Source of the DNA: Streptomyces sp. CC228A
GTDB lineage: Bacteria > Actinomycetota > Actinomycetes > Streptomycetales > Streptomycetaceae
Direction of reading: 5' to 3'
Length of the DNA stretch: 64,000 bases
Assembly: GCF_021390935.1 (NCBI RefSeq)
Contig: NZ_JAJPUI010000008.1
Span: forward strand, 186,001 to 250,000
The notes beneath the pieces were generated by a model. It searched no databases and was not told where the DNA came from. It was given only the letters and a program-made list of their open reading frames with translations. The position numbers and the translations under genes were made by a program. Each line of letters starts with the position of its first letter. The first letter of the stretch is position 1. Below, one piece after another: positions 19,351-28,055 of this stretch.

Positions 19351-20456
19351 TTGATCAGAAACGGTTTGGGTTCTGGGTCGTTGGGTGGGTGTGAGCGATC
19401 TGGTGGGGGACGCGCGGCATCTGTCGCCGTCGGCGCAGGAGGCCCTGCGGCTGCGGGCGGTGGCCGCTCTGATGGCGGGGCGGGACCGCGAGGACGTGGC
19501 GGCAGTGTTCGGGGTGTCGCTGAAGGCGGTCGACGGCTGGTGGGCGAAGTGGCAGGCCGGTGGTCGGGAGGCCCTGGTCATGCGTCCTCGGGGTAAGCCG
19601 GTCGGTGTGCACCAGGTGCTCGGGGAGGCCGAGCAGGCCGCGGTGCGGCAGGCGGTCCTGGACCACCGGCCGTGTGACGTGGGGCTTTCCGGTCAGCTGT
19701 GGACACGGCGGCTGGTGGGCGAGCTGATCGCGAAGCTGTACCGGGTGCGGCTGACCGAGGTGGGGGTGGGCAAGTATTTGAAGCGATGGGGGCTGTCCTT
19801 CCAGCGCCCGGACAAGCGGGCCGTCGAGCAGGACCCCGAGGCCGTCCGGCGCTGGCATGAAGAGACCTGGCCGAAGATCCGCGTGCAGGCGAAGAAAGAC
19901 GGCGGCGAGATCCTCTTCGCCGACCAGGTCGGCATCCGATCCGACCAGGTCACCGGCCGCACCTGGGGTGAGAAGGGGAAGACGCCCGTCGTGCGGCGGA
20001 GCGGGAACCGGTTCTCCGTGAACGCGATGTCGGCGATCAGCACCAAGGGCCGGATGCACTTCATGGTCTTCACCGAGTCCTTCACCGCCGAAGTGATGTG
20101 CCGCTTCCTGGGCCGGCTCGCCGGCCACTTCGACCACAAGGTCCACCTCGTGGTCGACGGTCACTCCGCGCACCGCTCGAAGAAGGTCCGCGACTGGCTC
20201 GCCGCCCACCCCGATGATGTAGAGCTGCACTTCCTGCCCCCGTACTCGCCCGAGCTGAACCCCGACGAGCTGGTCAACGCCGACCTCAAGCACAGCCTGC
20301 CCAAGCAGCACCGGGCCCGCGACCAGGCCGAACTCGCTGCCGAAACCCGCCGCTTCTTCCGCAGGCGTCAGCGTCAGCCGCACATCGTCCGCGGCTACTT
20401 CGGTGGCCCACACGTCCGCTACGTCATGGACGAGAACCCCATGAGTTTCTGATCAA
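19351..20456 (+). mobile_element. IS630-family insertion sequence, apparently complete
   Basis: This 1106-bp element has perfect terminal inverted repeats: TTGATCAGAAAC at 19351 and GTTTCTGATCAA ending at 20456. It is flanked by TA on both sides (19349-19350 and 20457-20458), the target duplication typical of IS630/Tc1/mariner elements. It contains one full-length transposase gene. Insertion cut an FHA-flavin monooxygenase gene, and the event looks recent because both gene halves are undamaged. Confidence 0.93.
19385..20452 (+). CDS. IS630-family transposase
   Basis: A 355-residue DDE transposase. The N-terminal helix-turn-helix region (RDREDVAAVFGVSLKAVDGW) binds the ends. The RNase H-like domain shows the first Asp in EILFADQVGIRSD, the second in LVVDGHSAHRSKKV and the Glu in LPPYSPELNPDELVNADLK, all in canonical positions. 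The frame is intact, so the element may still be active. Starts at GTG 19385 or 19391 are equally possible. The stop lies 4 bases inside the right end of the element. Confidence 0.93.
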   Translation: MGVSDLVGDARHLSPSAQEALRLRAVAALMAGRDREDVAAVFGVSLKAVDGWWAKWQAGGREALVMRPRGKPVGVHQVLGEAEQAAVRQAVLDHRPCDVGLSGQLWTRRLVGELIAKLYRVRLTEVGVGKYLKRWGLSFQRPDKRAVEQDPEAVRRWHEETWPKIRVQAKKDGGEILFADQVGIRSDQVTGRTWGEKGKTPVVRRSGNRFSVNAMSAISTKGRMHFMVFTESFTAEVMCRFLGRLAGHFDHKVHLVVDGHSAHRSKKVRDWLAAHPDDVELHFLPPYSPELNPDELVNADLKHSLPKQHRARDQAELAAETRRFFRRRQRQPHIVRGYFGGPHVRYVMDENPMSF

Positions 20457-21968
20457 TATATCGAGGACCAGCTCCTCGCGCTGGCGAACGAGAAGAAGGA
20501 CCGCATCCGCCTGGTCCCGGAGATGTTCGACCCCGCCGAGTTCGAGGCGGGGACGAGGGGCCACGTCCTCGCCATCTGCGAGGGCGGGCGCTCCCGGACG
20601 AGGGAGCACTTCGCCGACCGTTTCGGAAACGCCGACACATCCATTTACTCGCTGCACGGCCGCCACATCCAGGACGTCGTGCTCGGGCTGCGGGTGAAGT
20701 CGTCGCTCAGCGATCCCATGACGGTCCTGCTGACCGTGGCGCAGAACCGCTTCCTCCTCAACGCGCTGCGCGGTGAGGGCTTCCTGAACATGCGCCTGAC
20801 CGACGACGAGGCCGCCGAGGTGGTCGGCATCGACCCGGTGCGGCACGTGTTCGAGGACTGCATCGCGTCGCGCCCCTGCGTCATGGGGCGCGACGACCAC
20901 GGCGACTTCCAGTGCGCGACGCACAGCACGCTGTTCCTGCCCGCCATGGTCCGCGGCTCCGCACTGTGGAAGCGGGTACGGGAGGGACTGGCGCTGTTCG
21001 GCGTCGCCGAGCGCGACCTGAGCGCCGTCACCGCGTTCCGGCTCGACATGGTCCAGCGGCCCCGGTTCACCACCCGGCTGCACCCCGCCACGCCGACCAG
21101 CCCGGCCACCTACGGGTTCCTCCTGGGCGACGCCGCGAACGCCATCCACTTCTGGCCGGGCCGCGGGCTCAACAGCGGACTCGGCTCCGCGATCTCGCTG
21201 GCCAGGTCCCTCAACGGCGCATGGACGGGGCGGCCGTTCCGTGACGCCGACTTCATCCGCCACGAGGCGGCCATGTCGATGCTCCAGTACCGGCACAAGA
21301 GCCGCGCCTGGAACGCGATGATCACCACGGACGAGGACGGCGTGAGCTGCGCGATCAAGGACAAGATCGCGCAGAGCATCGAAGCGGGCACCGGCCGGGG
21401 CGACCAGGAAAGGAGCGCGGACACCGACGCGTTCATGGAGCGGTTGCGCGGCATCCGCGACCGGCTGGCGCCACGCGTCCCGGGCATGCCCGACGACGCC
21501 GCTCTCCTGGCCCACCTGCGCACCATCCGCTCCGACACCCTGCGCACCCTGCTCGACAGCGGGGCGTGGGACACCCTGATCGTCGGAGGTGAGGAGGTGG
21601 ACATCGACATCTTCTACCGGGAGACCCCGTCGGCGACCCCTGATCCCGCGCGGACCGCCGCCGCCTCCTGAAGCCGCTGCGCCTTCCCCGTCCCGGGCGT
21701 CCTCCTCCGTGCGGCGGGGAGGACGCCTGGCCACGGCCCCGCGCCGGGACCCGCCGCAGGCGGCCCGCCGGCGCGCTCGGGCCGTGGGACACGAGGCGGC
21801 CGCTGGGCACGCCCCCACCGCTCCGCCGCAGGCCCCTCCTGCCCGCAGCGTGCGGGTGCCGCCCGTGCCCCGCGGAGGGGGCGGGTGTCCCGGGGCCGGT
21901 CAGGGGTACGCGTACGCCCCGGAAGCACCGCCCGGCAGGAAGCGCCGGCCGAATGCTGGGAGCACGAC

Positions 21969-22184
21969 GTGAATCTGCAGTTCCGCGCACCCGTCCGCGC
22001 CCGACCCGGGCCCGTCGCCTCCGTGCGTGACGTCGAGGAACCCGGCCACGCACTCGACCTGTGGCGACGGCACGTCCGCGAGCGGCTGCCCGGCCACGTC
22101 GAGGAACCCCCCGGGCTGCTGCCGCTGCGGCAGGGCGCGGGCGTACTGCTCCGCCGTCAGGACCGTGGAAGGGAGCCCATGTGA
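21969..22184 (+). CDS. Small hypothetical protein
   Basis: A possible 71-residue Arg/Pro-rich protein starting GTG at 21969 with GGGAG 8 bases upstream. It overlaps the next gene by 4 bases (GTGA), which supports it being translated. No motif is recognisable; confidence rests on position and ribosome-binding site. Confidence 0.45.
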   Translation: MNLQFRAPVRARPGPVASVRDVEEPGHALDLWRRHVRERLPGHVEEPPGLLPLRQGAGVLLRRQDRGREPM

Positions 22185-22399
22185 CCGCGCGCATCGTCGT
22201 CCTCCGCGTCGTACCGGCCGACCCGCCCTTCCGGGTCGTGGAGATCGACGGGCAGGTGGCCGGCACCGCTCGCGACCTCACGGACGTGGTCCGGATCGCC
22301 TACCAGGCCGGACTCACCCACGTCGACCTCGACGACCCCGCCGTCGTGCGGTGGGTCGGCGGCGGCAAGTACACCTGGAGCACGGGGCACGCATGGTGA
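22181..22399 (+). CDS. Small conserved hypothetical protein
   Basis: A 72-residue protein starting VTARIVVLRVVPADPPFRVV, with alternating hydrophobic strands and a C-terminal VVRWVGGGKYTW. It resembles small Streptomyces proteins of unknown function. The start at 22181 has AAGGGAG just upstream and overlaps the preceding stop. Confidence 0.6.
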   Translation: MTARIVVLRVVPADPPFRVVEIDGQVAGTARDLTDVVRIAYQAGLTHVDLDDPAVVRWVGGGKYTWSTGHAW

Positions 22400-22640
22400 A
22401 CCCGCCAGCGCGCCGTCCACCGCAGGCGTGAGGCGAGCGGCGGTCTGGGCCGGGGCGTGAGGCGTCGTGGGCCGGGCCGTGGCGCGCCCGGGCCCGGGGG
22501 CTGGACGCGCGGCCGTCCGGCACCGGGCTCGGGACGACGGGCTCGGGACAAGCAGGCGCACAGGCGGGGGATGAGCAGACGCGCAGGCGCCAGGACCGGG
22601 TCCGGGGGCCCGGCCGCCGCTTCCCGGCCGGGCCCGCCGC

Positions 22641-23618
22641 TCAGGCCGGCGCCCCGTTCGGCTTCAGCTCGCGCAGCCGGCCGTCCAGCTCCCGCCGGTA
22701 GAAATCGAGGAAACCGTCCGGATCGGGCCCGGCGTTCTGCGTGACCAGCCGGTCGAAGCCCGCGTCGACGTACTGCTGCGCCATCTCCGCGTACCGCTCC
22801 GGATCCGGGCCGCAGGCGAACGCGTCGAGGATGTCGTCCTCCCGGACCGTGGTCGTGGCGGCGTCGAAGTTGACGGGGTTGGGCAGTTCGCTCATCACCT
22901 TCCAGCCCGTCACCGCCCAGCGGGAGGTCTCCAGCGCCGCGCGGGCCGCCGTACGCTCGTCGGGCGCCCACGCCATCGGCACCTCCGCGTAGCACGGCCC
23001 CGTGCCGCCCGCCTCCCGGTAGCCCCGGACGATGTCCGGCTTCGGCTCCGTCGCGAAGAGCGCGTCACCCAGCTCGGCCGCCAGCCGCGTCGACTCCGGC
23101 CCGCTCGCCGCCACGGCCAGCAGCGGGGGCGTGTCCGGCAGGTCGAAGACCCGCGCGTCCTCCAGCCGCAGGTGCTCCCCGTCGTACGAGTGGTAGCCGC
23201 CGCCCCACAGGAGGCGGATGATCTCCAGTGCCTCCCTGAGCATGCGGTGACGCGTGCGCACCGCCGGGTAGCCGCGGCCGACGACGTGCTCGTTCAGCCG
23301 CTCGCCGGCCCCCACACCGAGGACGAAGCGGCCGCCCGACAGCAGGGAAAGGGTCGCTGCTGCCTGCGCGACGACGGCCGGGTGGTAGCGCATGGTCGGG
23401 CAGGTCACCCCGGTCGCGAGGCCGATGCGGGAGGTCCGGGCGGCGATGCTGCCGAGGACGGTCCAGGCGAACGGGGAGTGCCCCTGGCCGTCCAGCCACG
23501 GGTGGTAGTGGTCGCTGATCTCGACGAAGTCGAAGCCGGCCTCCTCGGCCGCGACGGCCTGCCGTACCAGCTCTTCCGGGCCGAACGCCTCCGCGGCCAG
23601 CTTGTAACCGATCTCCAT
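22641..23618 (-). CDS. F420-dependent oxidoreductase of the luciferase-like (LLM) family
   Basis: A 325-residue TIM-barrel protein close to the F420-dependent glucose-6-phosphate dehydrogenase type (TIGR03557-like). Markers are MEIGYKLAAEAFGPEELV at the start, DFVEISDHYHPWLDGQGHSP, GLATGVTCPTMRYHPAVVAQ and RFVLGVGAGERLNEHVVG. The cofactor F420 is made by actinomycetes. The true substrate could be a sugar phosphate or another small molecule. GGAGGGG lies just before the ATG at 23618. It has its own promoter region and no operon partners. Confidence 0.88.
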   Translation of the reverse strand: MEIGYKLAAEAFGPEELVRQAVAAEEAGFDFVEISDHYHPWLDGQGHSPFAWTVLGSIAARTSRIGLATGVTCPTMRYHPAVVAQAAATLSLLSGGRFVLGVGAGERLNEHVVGRGYPAVRTRHRMLREALEIIRLLWGGGYHSYDGEHLRLEDARVFDLPDTPPLLAVAASGPESTRLAAELGDALFATEPKPDIVRGYREAGGTGPCYAEVPMAWAPDERTAARAALETSRWAVTGWKVMSELPNPVNFDAATTTVREDDILDAFACGPDPERYAEMAQQYVDAGFDRLVTQNAGPDPDGFLDFYRRELDGRLRELKPNGAPA

Positions 23619-23942
23619 GGAGAACCCCTCCAGTCGTGGCGGACACGGGTCGGGTCCGGTCTCCCAGGTACCCCCGCGACCGCGGCCGTAAAGACGGCCT
23701 GCGGCCCCGCGCGGCGGGCCGGCCGGCGGCCCGGAGGGCCCGGAGACGTGACGCCGTGTCAGTGGACCGGGCCGCTGCCCGCCGCGCGTCGCCGGGGATG
23801 TTCGTGACAGCCGCGCCGCGCCGGGGAGGCTGGGCGGCGGCGTCCTTCGCCACGCGGGCGCCGGTACCGGGGCGGGACGCCCGCGCGGGCGGCGGGAGCG
23901 CCGAGGACGAGGCCCGGCACGGGCCGGGAGGAGGAGACGCAG
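23619..23942. other. Divergent promoter region
   Basis: This 324-bp gap separates the F420 oxidoreductase and nucleoside hydrolase genes, which point away from each other. It is extremely G+C-rich, and I find no convincing gene, repeat or promoter hexamer in it. Confidence 0.5.
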
Positions 23943-24875
23943 ATGGCCATCCCCGTGATCCTGGACTGCGACCCGGGCCACGACGACGCGTTCGCCATCA
24001 TGCTCGCCGCGGCGCACCCCGCCGTGCGGCTCCTCGGCATCACCACCGTGGCGGGCAACCAGACCGTGGAGAAGACCACCCTCAACGCCCGGCGCGTGTG
24101 CACCGCCGCCGGCATCCGCGGGGTGCCCGTCGCCGCCGGGCTCTCCCGCCCCCTGCACGGCACCGGCATCGTCGCGCCGGACATCCACGGCGAGTCCGGG
24201 CTCGACGGGCCCGGATTCGGGGAGCCGACCGTGCCCGCCGACGAACGCGACGCCGTCACGTTCCTCCGGGACACCCTGCTCGCCCACCCCGAACCGGTGA
24301 CGCTCGTGCCGACCGGGCCGCTCAGCAACATCGCCACGCTGCTCCTCGCCCACCCGGAGCTGTACGGGCGGATCGAGCGGATCGTGCTCATGGGCGGCTC
24401 CACGGGCCGCGGCAACCGCACGCCCGCCGCCGAGTTCAACATCCTCGCGGACCCGGAGGCCGCCGACATCGTCTTCAGCAGCGGTCTGCCCGTCACCATG
24501 ATCGGTCTGAACGTCAGCCACCAGGCACTGGCCACCCCCGATGTCGTCGCCCGCGTCGCCGCGGTCGGTACGCCGCTGGCCCGGCTGTGCACGGAGCTTC
24601 TGATCTACTTCGCCGGCGCCTACCGCGAGGTGTTCGGGTTCCCCGCCCCGCCCCTGCACGACCCGCTCACCGTGGCGCACCTCATCGATCCCGGGCTGGT
24701 GACCCTCGTCCACGCCCCCGTGGCGGTCGAGCTCACCGGCACCCACACCCGCGGTGCCACCGTCGTGGACCTCGACGGCGTGACGGGCGCCCCGCCCAAC
24801 GCGCACGTCGGCGTCGCCGTGGACGTCCCCGGGTACTGGGACCTCGTCGTCGACGCCGTCCGCACCCTCGGCTGA
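23943..24875 (+). CDS. Nucleoside hydrolase (inosine-uridine preferring type)
   Basis: A 310-residue N-ribohydrolase that cleaves nucleosides into base and ribose in the cytosol. The calcium-binding signature ILDCDPGHDDAFAIMLA begins at residue 6. Other family features are ITTVAGNQTVEKTTLNA, VPTGPLSNIATLL, EFNILADPEAADIVF and, near the end, PLHDPLTVAHLIDP with the catalytic-region histidine and aspartate. GGGAGGAGG precedes the ATG at 23943. It is transcribed alone. Confidence 0.93.
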   Translation: MAIPVILDCDPGHDDAFAIMLAAAHPAVRLLGITTVAGNQTVEKTTLNARRVCTAAGIRGVPVAAGLSRPLHGTGIVAPDIHGESGLDGPGFGEPTVPADERDAVTFLRDTLLAHPEPVTLVPTGPLSNIATLLLAHPELYGRIERIVLMGGSTGRGNRTPAAEFNILADPEAADIVFSSGLPVTMIGLNVSHQALATPDVVARVAAVGTPLARLCTELLIYFAGAYREVFGFPAPPLHDPLTVAHLIDPGLVTLVHAPVAVELTGTHTRGATVVDLDGVTGAPPNAHVGVAVDVPGYWDLVVDAVRTLG

Positions 24876-24987
24876 GGAGCCGGACCCCGGCCCGTCCCAG
24901 CGGCAGGGCCCGGGGCTGCGGACCGGCTCCGCCCGGTGTCCGCCGGCCGCGCGGCCGGCGGACACCGGTGGCTGCTGCCGGGGCGTG

Positions 24988-25197
24988 CTACCAGTTCGCG
25001 CCCATGTAGGAGCCCTCGTGGGTGTCGGCACCGAAGATGACGGCGCCGCCCGCGGACTCCAGGTAGTGCATGTGCGTGGCGCCGTACTCGCCCGAGTGGA
25101 AGCTGCCGCCGTTTTCGTCGGTGGCGGATGCGGGGGCGGTTCCGAGTGCCATGGCGGCCGCGACGAGCGCCGTGCAGGCAAGAGCCTTCCTGATCAT
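24988..25197 (-). CDS. Small secreted protein of unknown function
   Basis: A 69-residue protein with a clear signal peptide (MIRKALACTALVAAAMALG, cleavage after ASA) and a mature part of about 43 residues rich in Gly, His and Ser. It contains GSFHSGEYGATHMHYLES and ends EGSYMGANW. GGAGG lies 5 bases upstream of the ATG at 25197. No known family is recognised. The mature part has no cysteine, so it is not a disulfide-rich peptide. Confidence 0.65.
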   Translation of the reverse strand: MIRKALACTALVAAAMALGTAPASATDENGGSFHSGEYGATHMHYLESAGGAVIFGADTHEGSYMGANW

Positions 25198-25697
25198 TCT
25201 GTTCCTCCGAGTGCGTCAGCACGCCCCGCCCGGTCGGTCCGGACGGTTCCGGAGTGAGGGGTTCCCCGCGGGTGGGGGATGCCACGGCGGTAGCGTCCGA
25301 AGCCCACCCTTTCGAGCGCCGCCCGCCCGTGTCGCCGCTGCCTCCGCCCCGGCCTCCTCTCCGGTCGGGGCACGCCATCTGGCGGCGTACCGGTGAGTAG
25401 GTCAGCGGTACGGTTGGGCCGTACGGGTCACCCGGAGCAGTGCGGCAGGCCACGCGGCGCCGGTCCACTGCCCCCGGTCCGCCGCCCCCGGTCCGCCGCC
25501 CCCGGCCACGGCGCGGCCGGGGCCCGGCGGCTGCCGGCGGGGCGGTGACGGCAACGCGGGGCCCGCCCGGGGCGCGGCCCCGTCTCCACCCGTGCCCCGG
25601 GTTCGCGTCCCTGTGCGCGCCCCTGGGCGCGGCCGCATGCCGCCGTCGGGCGCGGCAGTGCGGGTCCCCGCGGCGAGCGGTGACCTCGGGCCGGCGG
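25198..25697. other. Intergenic region
   Basis: A 500-bp stretch. The part next to the small secreted protein should hold its promoter. From about 25440 to 25690 it is a run of CCCCCGGTCCGCCG-like degenerate repeats without coding character. Confidence 0.5.
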
Positions 25698-26000
25698 TCA
25701 GCCCCGGTGCGCCCAGGGCGTCCTGCGTTCCGGCATGGGGACGCGGTCGCCACCGATCTCCAGGGTGCACTCCGGGGCGCCCAGGCCGAGCGCGGGCTGC
25801 CGGATCCGAACGGTGAACGGCCGTACGGGATCCTCCGCCAACTCGCCCTCGACGGAGGTGGTGCGGCCGGCCCGCTCCCGCACGTAGCCGATCACCTTGC
25901 CGTCCACGAGCAGCTCGGCGGAGCCGCTCCGGCCGTGACCGAGGTTCACGGTGACAGAGTGGTCACCGATGTCGATGTGGAACTGGCGGCTGCCGTCCAT
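25698..26000 (-). CDS. Conserved hypothetical protein
   Basis: A 100-residue protein starting MDGSRQFHIDIGDHSVTVNL. It is mainly beta-strand in character with repeated short strands (SAELLVDGKVIGYV, RPFTVRIRQP, CTLEIGGDRVPMP), suggesting a small beta-barrel or sandwich. No function is known to me. GGAGGGACGCC precedes the ATG. Confidence 0.6.
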   Translation of the reverse strand: MDGSRQFHIDIGDHSVTVNLGHGRSGSAELLVDGKVIGYVRERAGRTTSVEGELAEDPVRPFTVRIRQPALGLGAPECTLEIGGDRVPMPERRTPWAHRG

Positions 26001-26352
26001 GGCGTCCCTCCGTGCCTGCCGCGGCCCCGGCGCGCACCCCTGCCGGCAGGCTGCCGGGGCCCTGCTCCCAGCGTAGGGCGGCCGGGCACCGTGCCGGTGC
26101 GCCGCGCCCCGCGGGGTAGTCGGGCGCGTCAGGCGGAGGCCCCCGCGGTGCGGGGTTCCGCGGCGGCCCGGCATCGGGTTGACGCTCCGCCCTCCGCCCT
26201 GCCCGCCCTCCGCCCTGCCTTCCCTCCGCCCTGCCTGGTCTGCGCCCTTCCCGGTCTCCACCCCGCCCGGCCGCCCCGCCCCACGTCGGGGGTAGGTTGC
26301 GGAAGAGCCACCCGGCCTCGGAGCCCCCGCCTTCCCGGAAAGCAGCAGCAAC
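26001..26352. other. Intergenic region with CCTCCGCCCTGCC repeats
   Basis: The gap between two divergent genes. Around 26187-26275 lie degenerate 12-14 bp repeats of CCTCCGCCCTGCC. A promoter for the ATP-grasp gene is expected near 26300 but no clear hexamers are seen. Confidence 0.5.
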
Positions 26353-27186
26353 GTGCCACCGCCCGCCCGCCCCCGCATCCTGTACGTCACCGACCTCGCC
26401 TACCCGGCGCGCGGCCGGCGGTACGGCGACGAGGACGTCCAGCTGGCCTCGCGGCTCCGCGAGTACGCCGACCTCGCCCTGTGCCACCCCCGTGACGCCG
26501 CCGCCCTGATGGACGGCTTCGACGCGGTCGTGGTCCGCAACAGCGGTCCCGTCCTGCACTACCGGGCCGCCTACGACGACTTCCGGGCCCGCGCGCTCGC
26601 GCAGGGCGTGCGCGTCTACAACGAACTCACCGGACGCGCCGACATGGCGGGGAAGCAGTACCTCGTGGAGCTGAGCGCCGCGGGCTCCCCCGTGATCCCG
26701 ACCGTCGACCGCCCCGAGGACCTCGACCGGCTGCCCGCCGCCGAGGCGTACGTGGTGAAACCGAAGCTGGGCGCCGACTCGATCGGCATGCGGACGGTCC
26801 CGCGCGACGCCCTGCCCGGGCTCGCCGGACCGGACGTCCTGGTGCAGCCGCACGTCGACTTCCGCCACGAGGTGTCCTTCGTCTTCGTCGACCAGGACTT
26901 CCAGTACGCCCTGTACGCGCCCGATCCCGCGCGGCGCTGGGTCCTCGAACCGTACGACCCGGCCCCCGGCGACCTGGAGTTCGCGCGGCGGTTCATCGAG
27001 TGGAACACGGTGCGGCACGGCATCCAGCGGGTGGACGCCTGCCGGACCCACGACGGAGACCTGCTCCTCGTCGAGCTGGAGGACCTCAACCCGTACCTGT
27101 CCCTCGACCGGCTGCCGGAGGAGGTCCGCGACCGCTTCACAGCCGCTTTCACGGCGTCCCTCCGCGGGTATCTCGCCACCACCTGA
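26353..27186 (+). CDS. ATP-grasp-like protein
   Basis: A 277-residue protein with the layout of ATP-grasp ligases. An N-terminal alpha/beta region (RILYVTDLAYPARG) is followed by TGRADMAGKQYLVELSAAGSP, where the lysine begins the ATP-grasp fold. Then come EAYVVKPKLGADSIGMRTV (the nucleotide-binding lysine and glycine-rich loop) and VLVQPHVDFRHEVSFVFVD. Near the end DLLLVELEDLNPYLSL supplies the metal-binding Glu and Asn. It probably joins a carboxylate to an amine or thiol, but nothing nearby reveals the substrate. The GTG start at 26353 has no strong ribosome-binding site. Confidence 0.75.
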   Translation: MPPPARPRILYVTDLAYPARGRRYGDEDVQLASRLREYADLALCHPRDAAALMDGFDAVVVRNSGPVLHYRAAYDDFRARALAQGVRVYNELTGRADMAGKQYLVELSAAGSPVIPTVDRPEDLDRLPAAEAYVVKPKLGADSIGMRTVPRDALPGLAGPDVLVQPHVDFRHEVSFVFVDQDFQYALYAPDPARRWVLEPYDPAPGDLEFARRFIEWNTVRHGIQRVDACRTHDGDLLLVELEDLNPYLSLDRLPEEVRDRFTAAFTASLRGYLATT

Positions 27187-27272
27187 CCGCGGCGGACCGC
27201 TGTCGGCACCGGACGCTAGAGTGCCCGGGCACGTATGCCCGTTCGAACGGCGGGTGCGGTGGAGGGGAGATC

Positions 27273-27769
27273 ATGCACACGCAACTGAGGGAAGCCGCGG
27301 CCGAGTTGGGTCCGCTGCTGTGGAGCGAGCACACGCTCTACCGCGAACGGGGCGGGGGAGTGGTGATCCGCGGCGAGCACGTCGGCCGATGGATCAGCCT
27401 CGCACCCCGCGGCACCCGGGACGACATACTGGTCCGCGCCGGGCGCATCCTCGACGGCGGTACGACGGCGCCCGCGCGCGCCGAGGCGGTCGTCAGCCTG
27501 GCGGTCGGCCGGGACGAGCTGGCCGCCCTGTGCCGCCGCCTGCTGGCCGACGCCGCGGACGACCCCGGGACGCCCGTGTTCGTCCCCGGACCCCGCTCCG
27601 CCGCACACCGCGGCCGCATCGGCGGCGGCCCCGTTCCGCGCCCCGCCGGGGCCGCGCGGAACGGGTTCGCGGGCGCCGCCCGCGCCACACCGGGCTCGCC
27701 TCGGGCCTCATCCTGCTGGGCATCCTCGGAGCCGTCGGACTCTACGTCTACCTCGCCGCCGCCCCGTAG
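27273..27769 (+). CDS. Hypothetical protein with a C-terminal transmembrane anchor (apparent frameshift)
   Basis: Starting at ATG 27273 (GGAGGGG upstream), the first frame encodes HTQLREAAAELGPLLWSEH and GGVVIRGEHVGRWISLAP. It continues to about residue 135, after which the reading frame drifts. In the next frame TGLASGLILLGILGAVGLYV ends at a natural stop at 27769, a typical single membrane helix. One added G or C in the run-rich segment 27660-27690 joins them into about 165 residues with a cytoplasmic domain and a C-terminal anchor. Function unknown. Confidence 0.6.
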
Positions 27770-28055
27770 CCACAAGGCCGTGGCCCCGCGATCCGCGCCC
27801 CGCCCGTCGCGCTGCACGGTGCGGATGCGCCACGCCTGCGATGGCCGGTGCCCCCGGCGGCACCTGCGCCGCCCCGGCCGCCGCGGACCGCGGTCCCACC
27901 GCCGCCGCACCGCCCCACGGCGGGCAGCCCCACGAGCATCCGCCCCGCGTCAGGCCCCGGCAGGAAGAGGCACCTGCCGCCGGGCAGCGGCACGAAGGGG
28001 CACCCGCCGCCGGTCAGGGGCCTGCACGCAGGGTCCCGCCGCGTGCCGGGCGCCT

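Larger units (their letters stand above)
18665..21671 (+). pseudogene. FHA domain-flavin monooxygenase fusion gene, interrupted by an IS630-type element
   Basis: The gene is in two pieces, 18665-19350 and 20459-21671, separated by an insertion element. Removing the element and one copy of the TA duplication restores a single frame (arginine, isoleucine, alanine, tyrosine, isoleucine, glutamate across the joint) and a 632-residue protein. Residues ~1-100 are an FHA domain with GRHSGNSVVIPGANVSRFHA and GSSNGTLVNGERV, the phosphothreonine-binding loops. Residues ~120 onward are an FAD-binding oxidoreductase: KVTVSGGGPVGLGFALLLEH (the GxGxxG dinucleotide fold) and, late, GDAANAIHFWPGRGLNSGLG (the GD motif of class A flavin hydroxylases). 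The upstream piece as it stands encodes 229 residues and stops just inside the element. The intact protein would couple phospho-dependent binding to a hydroxylase; its substrate is unknown. Confidence 0.9.
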
